From Evernia prunastri (Eukaryota > Ascomycota > Lecanoromycetes > Lecanorales > Parmeliaceae): a stretch of 64,000 bases of DNA. The stretch covers positions 186,001 through 250,000 of the forward strand of contig NKYR01000009.1 of the NCBI GenBank assembly GCA_003184365.1, written 5' to 3'. The notes under the pieces are model-generated. The model was not told the origin of the DNA, did not search any database, and was given only the letters and a program-made list of their open reading frames with translations. Positions 57,274 to 64,000 of this stretch are shown piece by piece (position 1 is the first letter of the stretch; every line of letters begins with the position of its first letter). Position numbers and translations under genes: made by a program.

Positions 57274-58152
57274 ATGAACGTCCCAGTCGCAGCCAACGTC
57301 CTCGGCACAATCGGTGCCATCTGCTGGTCCGTGCAGGTACCAACTTCCTGCCATCCGAGTACCCTCAGCTAAAACAATGACACCCTTTCGTAGCTGATTC
57401 CCCAAATCATAATCAACTACCGCCGCCACCATGCCACCGGCCTGCAACCCTCCATGATGCTACTCTGGGCCTCCGCCGGAGTACCATTAGGCGTCTACAA
57501 CATCACCGAGAACTTCAACGTCGCACTGCGGATACAAGCCCAGATCCTGACGTTTTTAAGCTTACTGACGTGGAGCCAATGCTACTATTACGGGAGGCAC
57601 TGGAGCCTTGTCAAGTGTGCGGTCATTTTGGTAGGGATGTGCGTTTGGATGGGAGGGATCGAAGTGGCCCTGGTATTCGCTTTGAAGGCGGCAACTCAGA
57701 GGCATATCACCTGGCCTGTGACCTTCATGGCCGTTCTCGCAGCCGTTCTGCTTGCGGCGGGTGTGCTCCGTCACTACTGGGACATCTATACCCATCGTAC
57801 CGTGCGGGGCATAAGCTTCATCTTCGTAGGCATCGATGCCGCTGGCGATTTCTTTTCCCTCGTATCGGTGGTTTTCCAAGCGGAACTCGACGTCCTCGGG
57901 ATGGCTATCTATGGCACCGAGTTGGCACTTTGGATTGGTGTCTTCATCTGCGGTGGATATTTCAATCTGCTGCCGTGGATCAAGGCGACGGTTAGCGCTC
58001 GGAGGCAGCGCATGGAGAACGAGCTGCATACGCAAAGCCAGCAAGGGGAAGGGGGGCCCATTGCTTTGCATGAAATGCCTTCGTCGACGTCGGTTTTCAG
58101 GACACCGTCATCTGGGCTGGTGGAGCGAACGGGCACAACTAATAATAGATGA
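57274..58152 (+). CDS. PQ-loop repeat membrane transporter
   Basis: Exons 57274-57336 and 57394-58152 (57-base intron) give 273 residues. The first PQ-loop is unmistakable: GTIGAICWSVQLIPQIIINY followed by RRHHATGLQPSMMLLW, with the intron falling inside it after SVQ. A second, weaker repeat follows (RGISFIFVGIDAAGDFFSL). Seven hydrophobic spans fit the family, which includes yeast Ypq1-3, cystinosin and SWEET-type carriers; fungal members act at the vacuole or plasma membrane in amino-acid or other small-molecule transport. The C-terminal tail is hydrophilic. The substrate is not predictable from sequence. Confidence 0.88.
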
Positions 58153-59174
58153 CTGTGAATACATGTCATACATTGAATACTAAAGGGCTGTCTCGTAGCA
58201 AACTATTAACCCTTTTTTCTCCAACGATATACTCATCCGCCAATTCTTCTCTATACCTCGATGCCTCCTCAACCTTGCCTACCAGACGAGGCTGATTCTC
58301 TGCCCCAGCCACTCGTTTGGGTATCATACCAAGTATTGAATTAGACTTTCCGACAGTAACAGCCGCATTTCGCGTGACTGAAATTTCTATCAGTAATCTC
58401 GCTATCTCTGTCTCAGCTCCCCAGTCTCAATAGCCGACCTCAGAGTGAGACAGAGAAAGTGCATCACGACTTCCATGACACCGAAATGCGGCATTTGCAT
58501 CATTCATGGAGGTGCCGTGCGGGAGGACCCCCCTTCAACTCGGGACTGCTTACCAAGCCGCATGAGGAGAGTATTGGCTTTTGCGAGGCAGGAGAGAAGG
58601 GAAAAGGGTTGGATCAGGTCACTGGCTTGTCAGGTTGAACGATGTTGGATTAATGCAGGATGGTGAACGTGCATCAATATCTCGAGGTGCTTTGTGTGTG
58701 GCTCAAGAATCAGGCTTGGGCGAAGTGCAGCCTTCGAAACGATGTCCAAGATGGTTTCATCCAGGCTTGCTTGGCCTTCTTTCTGTTGGCGGACTAGCGA
58801 TTGTTCAACTTTGCAACAAGGGAAACTTGGCTCTTCTTCAGCAAAAGCATTAGCTTAGAAGACTAGTATTAGAGATATTGTCCTGGACCACTGACGAGAA
58901 ATGGTTCGGGGCTGTCACTGTTCCGACTAGATTTTCGAACCCTTTGTTCGTGGTCTGTGCAATGTTTCGTCATACCGTCATCAAAGCAACAGGGATGCAG
59001 GAAGAGAGGTCAGTGCGCCAATCACGTTGTCATTCTCTGAATTGCTCGTTTGTATCAGACGAAAGGAGCTAGACTCGAAAAACGCTGCATCGAGATGCTG
59101 AATTTGATAATGCTATTCGTAGCGGATGACAAACGTTAGACTAGACGTGTGCCCATGTCTGCCATTACCATTCG
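58153..59174. other. Convergent gene-free stretch
   Basis: About 1 kb between two convergent genes, with only short chance frames. Nothing else was recognised. Confidence 0.5.
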
Positions 59175-60884
59175 TTAGCCAGGCTCAGCATTCCCATTGG
59201 TCTGATTCAGGCTCTGAGTATCTTCCGAAGGCACTGGTCCTATGTGGCTAGCAACTTTCGCCTTCTTCCTCACCAGGACTGCAGAGAGCGTATTGATGCC
59301 AGGTTCTTTGCTCTTCGACCCCATCTCGACTGCTCCCCCATCCATATCCTCGGCCGTTCGCTTCTTCTTCCTTATCAATCCAGCGTTCAGCATAGCCGGC
59401 TTCGCAGCTGTGATGGGATGCCCTTTCACTGATGTGGCTTTCATTCCCTCCACCTGCCGCCCCCAAACCTTCGATCCAGCTCTTTCGGCGACGTCACTGA
59501 TCCATTTGCCGGTACTGTCTGCTGCAACATTTTCATCGGCATAGTCGAGCCGCATCAGCAAGCCACCTGCCCGCTGATAGTCTTTCTGCCTTAAGATCAA
59601 TTCACCCCGACTGGATTTAGGCCAATAATAGTACTTGGTTTTCTCCGGTAGGTCACGCATGGCAGTAGCATTTTTTCGCTTGACAGGCGTTGGCGTGGGA
59701 GTTTGCGCTAGAGAGATGCTTTTCTGAGGAGTCGAAGGAGAGAACTCAGGGGCAGGACTTGACCATAGGGGTGATTGAGGCGGCAGGAGAGAGCATTCTC
59801 CATGTTGAGAGTCTAGAGGAGTAGGCAATGCCGACTGAAAGCGCGTTTCATCAGTGATTGTCTTCCCTCGAGCGCATAGTATAGCTGGCTGAAAAGTGGC
59901 CCACAGGAAGCCGACAAGCCGTCCCGAAGAGCATTCCTGTCTGAATTGCATCATTTCCCAGAATTGTTCCAAGCTTTTTACGCTCCTCCACCGGCCATTG
60001 TTCTGCTTCTTCGATGGACTTGCCGGAGTCTGTGAGGGTGGAAGCTGAGAACCCTCATCCGGAATTTCATCGTCCAGCGTCTCCACGAATCGCGCTTTGG
60101 GGTCATCTGGAAATCGAGGTATCAAGCATCTTTCCGGCAAGCCTGGAGATCTGCCAAGCTCGCGGAGAGGGTCATTAGTGAGCCAACGGTGTTTCTCAGC
60201 GATACGGCCCCATTCGTCTCTGGGTAAAAAGCTCTGGGTCTCGTATGTATCACACCCAGGTACTCGGAGGAAACCATGCGATTTGAAACCGAGTTCATCT
60301 CGTACGATGCTGTTTCGCGTTTCTTCCAGAGCATTTCTCTCATTTCCATACGTATCAAGTATAGGATCCACCACCTTGCACCACCATTTAATCAAACTTC
60401 TGTCGTCCAGGACATGCTTGTGATTGTTCTCAATGCTGCCAGGAAAGAGGTATTGGTTCTGCGCTCTTGCGAAGAGTGAGAGGACGAGTCGCCGATCTGA
60501 CCTTTCGCGGTGTTCTATTAGATATTGGAGGAAGGTGGATGATATTATTTTCAGTGGTGATGGGGTTCCTTGCGGTAGTTTCAGGAGATAAAGATACCCA
60601 GTGGAATCGGCTTTGGAAACGAAGAGCGTAGTATGGTACTCGGTAGTGTAAACAAGGACCTCGATAGCGAAGACTTGCAATTGAGATCCATCTGAGTCAA
60701 CGGAGACGCTCAAGAAATGGCTCTCACAGTAGGTATCCTCTGGTTCTTCGTTCGGTGGTGCAGCGTAGAGGGCGGGGCATGCAGTAGGAGGGGTGGATAG
60801 ATGATGAATGGTGAAGCGACAACCCTCCGGCAGCGACTTAGCAAGGCGCCCTTCCAGCGTTTGATTGAAACCATTCGCAGCCAT
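59175..60884 (-). CDS. RTT109: Histone acetyltransferase Rtt109
   Basis: Single exon, 569 residues from ATG 60884; the in-frame extension to 60920 has no ATG. Rtt109 signatures are LPEGCRFTIHHLSTPP near the N terminus, LVLSLFARAQNQYLFPGSIE, then KHVLDDRSLIKWWCKVVDPI in the p300-like catalytic core, and FRQECSSGRLVGFLW further on. Rtt109 acetylates newly made histone H3 on Lys56 (and Lys9) with the chaperones Asf1 and Vps75, supporting replication-coupled nucleosome assembly and genome stability. It is fungus-specific. The C-terminal region with several KRK/RKKKR patches (IRKKKRTAED, VRKKAKV) is longer than in yeast (436 residues) and may be disordered. Shares a 218-base promoter with the mitoribosomal gene. 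Confidence 0.93.
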   Translation of the reverse strand: MAANGFNQTLEGRLAKSLPEGCRFTIHHLSTPPTACPALYAAPPNEEPEDTYCESHFLSVSVDSDGSQLQVFAIEVLVYTTEYHTTLFVSKADSTGYLYLLKLPQGTPSPLKIISSTFLQYLIEHRERSDRRLVLSLFARAQNQYLFPGSIENNHKHVLDDRSLIKWWCKVVDPILDTYGNERNALEETRNSIVRDELGFKSHGFLRVPGCDTYETQSFLPRDEWGRIAEKHRWLTNDPLRELGRSPGLPERCLIPRFPDDPKARFVETLDDEIPDEGSQLPPSQTPASPSKKQNNGRWRSVKSLEQFWEMMQFRQECSSGRLVGFLWATFQPAILCARGKTITDETRFQSALPTPLDSQHGECSLLPPQSPLWSSPAPEFSPSTPQKSISLAQTPTPTPVKRKNATAMRDLPEKTKYYYWPKSSRGELILRQKDYQRAGGLLMRLDYADENVAADSTGKWISDVAERAGSKVWGRQVEGMKATSVKGHPITAAKPAMLNAGLIRKKKRTAEDMDGGAVEMGSKSKEPGINTLSAVLVRKKAKVASHIGPVPSEDTQSLNQTNGNAEPG

Positions 60885-61102
60885 TTTCTCTATCCAAAAT
60901 TCGAATTCCGAGCATAGCAATGAATATAGACGATTTGTATGAGAAGCAATAAGAAGGACGCGTTCGTGTCATTCAAAAAGAGGCGGACTTTCAGCCCCCA
61001 GAAAAGTTCGCCGCAACTCACTCAGATTGATGCTTCCTTTCAGATACACCACCACCACCGCAGAGCTTTGCAGCGGCCTAGGCTGAGCTTCAGCCGGATT
61101 CA
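60885..61102. promoter_or_regulatory. Bidirectional promoter, RTT109 and mL57
   Basis: A 218-base spacer with divergent starts on both sides. A short CACCACCAC repeat occurs at about 61048-61058. No TATA box is apparent. Confidence 0.6.
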
Positions 61103-62037
61103 ATGATGTCCAAATCGGCAGAAATCACCTCAGGATTTGCCAAGTCCTTCAGAAGACGGGCTACATGCCAATGCGCCTCCTTACTTTCTACCCGGGCACT
61201 TCTACCCAGGTCTGCACGAGCACGAAACCTCAACATATCCAGCGCACGCCCAGACGAGGAAGAACGATATGGCAATCGAGGCCGTGAGCTCAGGACGGGC
61301 CCACGTTGGCAGTCCACGCCTCCAAGGATGATGGCGCCCGTCCGCTCGAAGCCCCCAGTGGCCAACAACGACTTCGCCGTCAATGAAGATCCAGAGCGCC
61401 TGGACAAGGTCTACGATCGAATGTTGGGCAATGAAGGATGCAACATGCTTACGGATGAGGTCAAATGGCTGGCCGTTACGCATAAAAGCTTCGACCACGG
61501 GAGAAGAGGGTTCAATGATAGATTGAATTTCCTAGGTACAAAAGATCCAATTTTGTCCCAACAGGCATCGCTGATAAAATGTACTCGGCAGGGAAAAGGA
61601 TAGTGGAACTACAAACGTCACTCTCTCTCTTCCACAGCGCCTCCGCAACACCTTTCCCAGAGACAAAAGATAAATACGGACGGGAGCCGTTCCGACATCC
61701 AGCACTGGACGGACTAGCCGGTGTGAGTCTGGAGAGTAGATTCAAGATACTGGACATGGCAAGGTTGGCTCAGCTTGGCGAAAAATATGGACTTGACACT
61801 GTGATACGGTGGAAGCCCAAAGAAGTACGTTCACGCCTCTGAGCTGGGTCCATCATGGGCACCAAACGGAACTGACATTGTAACTCCCAGGCGGTGAATC
61901 TCAAAGCGTCGGGCTTGTCTACCATAACAGTGCAGGCTCTGTATGCAGTTGTGGGGGCTGTTGCATTACAGAAGGGAGGGGAAGTCGCAAATAATATCGT
62001 GAGAGAGCGAATATTACGGCCATTAGGGCTGCATTGA
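61103..62037 (+). CDS. Mitochondrial large-subunit ribosomal protein mL57 (MrpL15), RNase III-like fold
   Basis: Exons 61103-61535, 61592-61824 and 61891-62037 give 270 residues. The N terminus is an Arg/Ser-rich mitochondrial presequence (RRRATCQCASLLSTRALLP). The mature part has an RNase III-like domain with LTDEVKWLAVTHKSFDHGRR, FNDRLNFLGKRIVELQ and a C-terminal helix VQALYAVVGAVALQKGG. In true RNase III enzymes the ERLEFLGD motif carries catalytic acids. Here NDRLNFLGKR lacks them, matching the non-catalytic mitoribosomal homologue mL57. Two ATGs in tandem open the frame; I chose the first. Confidence 0.9.
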
Positions 62038-62706
62038 TATAAAGACTTTTGGTATTTCGTTCTCAGACATGCTCTGTAACAAGCTTTGACTATGAGCGGA
62101 ATACAATTTTCCCAATGCTGGGAATGACATGCAGAGCCCTTCTCTGCGAGCCTCTCTCTACGAGCCTCATATACTCCGTCCACCTCCTAAGAACCCTTCC
62201 CTCTTAATCCCCCTTCACTCTCCATCGACCCACAGGAGCAAACCCCGCAATTGAAAGAATCTGTCCGGTCCCTCTGACACCGCCCAAGCAACAGCGTAAA
62301 ATACTCGGCCAGTTCTTAATGGAACCCTCTGATGCGTCCCTCTCCGCGCCTCCAAAATCGCAAGTGTTCAGCAAGGGGGATATACCACAGTCGAACCTGA
62401 CAGAAAGCCAAGCTCGGTCGCGGGAAAATTGTTGAATTGCACTGTCTATTGGGCGCGTTGTTGTAAAGAAAAGAGAGAAGGAAACGCGATTTCGGTAAAG
62501 GGCTTAATTTTTTGATAGGGCTGGTGAAGGATAGGCTAGGCTCAATTGGGTTGCGGGTTGATGTTCACACTGTTCCACAATTTACAAAAGGCAGCGTTCG
62601 CTTCAGCGCTCTCTAACGATTTCATGAGCCATGACTTGTGTCCAAATGACCATTGATACCTCATAATCTCCAGCCACCGGCCGTCAAGGCCAACCACACC
62701 TCAACA
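62038..62706. other. Gene-free stretch upstream of APM1
   Basis: A 669-base interval that should include the AP-1 mu promoter near 62600-62706. No supported gene was seen. Confidence 0.5.
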
Positions 62707-64000
62707 ATGGCCTCCGCAGTCTTCTTCCTCGACCTCAAGGGCAAGGCAAGCTCTCCAGCACCACCTCCACCTCACCCACACCGCTGACAGCTGTCCCAGA
62801 CCCTCCTAGCCCGAAACTACAGAGGCGACATCCCCATGTCCGCCGTTGAAAAGTTCCCCGTCCTCCTCTCCGAAGCCGAAGAAGAGAGCTCCGCCGTCCC
62901 GCCCTGTTTCTCGGACGAGGGCATAAATGTATGTCCCCACGGCGAGGCGTTGCTATAGACGTTGAGGAACAATTCGCTAATGTTCCCTCGAGTACGGCTC
63001 GATAGTATCTCTACATCCGCCACAACAACCTCTACCTGCTCGCCCTCACAAAACGCAACACCAACGCCGCCGAAATTCTCCTTTTCCTGCACAAGATCGT
63101 CGAGGTCTTCACTGAATATTTCAAAGAACTGGAGGAGGAATCGATACGGGACAATTTCGTCATCATTTACGAGCTGCTGGATGAGATGATGGATTTTGGG
63201 TATCCGCAGACGACGGAGAGCAAGATATTACAGGAGTAGGTCTATCTCTTCGCTACATCTGTAATAGAAATGTGGACCATAGGATGATGGGACCATCCCA
63301 ATCGATAAGCGCTGACTTGAGGTCAATATATCCAGATACATCACACAAGAATCCCATAAACTCGAAATCCAAGCCCGGCCCCCCATCGCCGTCACCAACG
63401 CTGTCTCCTGGCGCAGCGAAGGAATTCGCTATCGCAAAAACGAAGTCTTCCTCGACGTCATCGAATCCTTGAACCTTCTCGTCTCCTCTACCGGCAACGT
63501 CCTGCGCTCTGAGATCCTTGGTGCCGTGAAATTGAAATGCTACCTCTCGGGGATGCCTGAACTAAGGCTTGGGTTGAACGATAAGGTTATGTTTGAGACG
63601 ACCGGAAGAGCGACAAGGGGGAAGGCTGTTGAGATGGAGGATGTCAAGTTTCACCAGTGTGTGCGGCTTTCGAGGTTTGAGAACGATAGGACGATTAGCT
63701 TTATACCACCGGATGGGGAGTTTGAGCTTATGAGTTATCGTCTGAATACGCAAGTAAAACCGTTGATTTGGGTGGAGAGTGATGTCAGGTCGCATTCGGG
63801 GTCGAGGATCGAGTTCACATTGAAGGTCGGGCTACTCTTGCCTAATTCAGAACTCGGTCACTGGGTTGGCCGAGACTCTGCTGACACAAGGAATCTCTAG
63901 GCGCGAGCGCAGTTCAAACGCCGCTCCACAGCCAACAACGTCGAAATCCTTGTCCCTGTCCCCGAAGACGCGGACTCACCCCGCTTCCGCACAAACATTG
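62707..64000 (+). CDS. APM1: AP-1 clathrin adaptor mu subunit (3' partial)
   Basis: Exons 62707-62745, 62800-62928, 63006-63235, 63336-63825 and 63901 to the window end. All phases agree. The product starts MASAVFFLDLKGK, continues TLLARNYRGDIPMSAVEKFP, then YIRHNNLYLLALTKRNTNAA (longin-like domain), YELLDEMMDFGYPQTTESK, and enters the mu-homology domain (SWRSEGIRYRKNEVFLDVIE, then YLSGMPELRLGLNDKVMFE). The mu1 subunit recognises tyrosine-based sorting signals and links cargo to clathrin at the trans-Golgi network and endosomes. The first intron uses a GC donor (AAG/GCAAGC at 62746) with a normal AG acceptor. The last part of the gene is beyond the window. Confidence 0.94.

Noticed and set aside
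1..64000. CRISPR arrays, operons, Shine-Dalgarno sites
   Set aside because: The window is eukaryotic (spliced genes), so these do not apply, and no array-like repeats were seen.

Overview
This window is nuclear DNA of a filamentous ascomycete (Pezizomycotina). The evidence is gene-dense DNA on both strands, many short GT-AG introns of roughly 45-90 bases, a PacC pH regulator, a Zn2Cys6 regulator, an FHA-forkhead factor, a large ING/PHD protein, a SigF-like NTF2 protein, and F-box and 2EXR proteins. The species cannot be told from the sequence. Exon boundaries given here were worked out by eye from splice motifs and frame continuity.

Layout. 1-2411: a VOC-type ring-cleaving dioxygenase (cut by the window start) convergent with a fumarylacetoacetate-hydrolase family gene. 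2412-10552: sparse, with a 2EXR protein, an F-box protein and a small spliced ORF with an in-frame stop. 10553-18337: a DUF4149/TMEM205-like membrane protein, a C2HC finger fragment, a SANT/Myb-like protein divergent from KU80, and a SigF-like NTF2 protein. 18338-30867: a serine hydrolase, a Ser/Pro-rich single-span membrane protein, an ING/PHD chromatin protein and a Gfd2/YDR514C-like DEDDh nuclease. 31809-43676: forkhead factor, Dbp8 RNA helicase, PacC and a Zn2Cys6 factor. 54509-64000: a two-span, probably mitochondrial membrane protein, a PQ-loop transporter, Rtt109 and mitoribosomal mL57 from a shared promoter, and the AP-1 mu subunit (cut by the window end).

The accessory highlight is 45472-54360. 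It is a mobile-element-like locus with two convergent spliced genes: a DUF6589-like protein (plus strand) and a RecQ-like helicase (minus strand), whose stops lie 34 bases apart. Both carry the same TATAAATATAT box upstream, and hairpins sit near both ends. The locus is assembled from overlapping contigs joined by single N bases, so several stretches appear two or three times. When the overlaps are accounted for, both reading frames are open (about 844 and 830 residues). Overlapping stretches differ by scattered point changes, and two left flanks are present, which points to more than one near-identical copy in the genome.

Most other genes are housekeeping or regulatory. Ku80, Rtt109 and the ING protein all act on chromatin or break repair, but they are not clustered in any obvious functional way.
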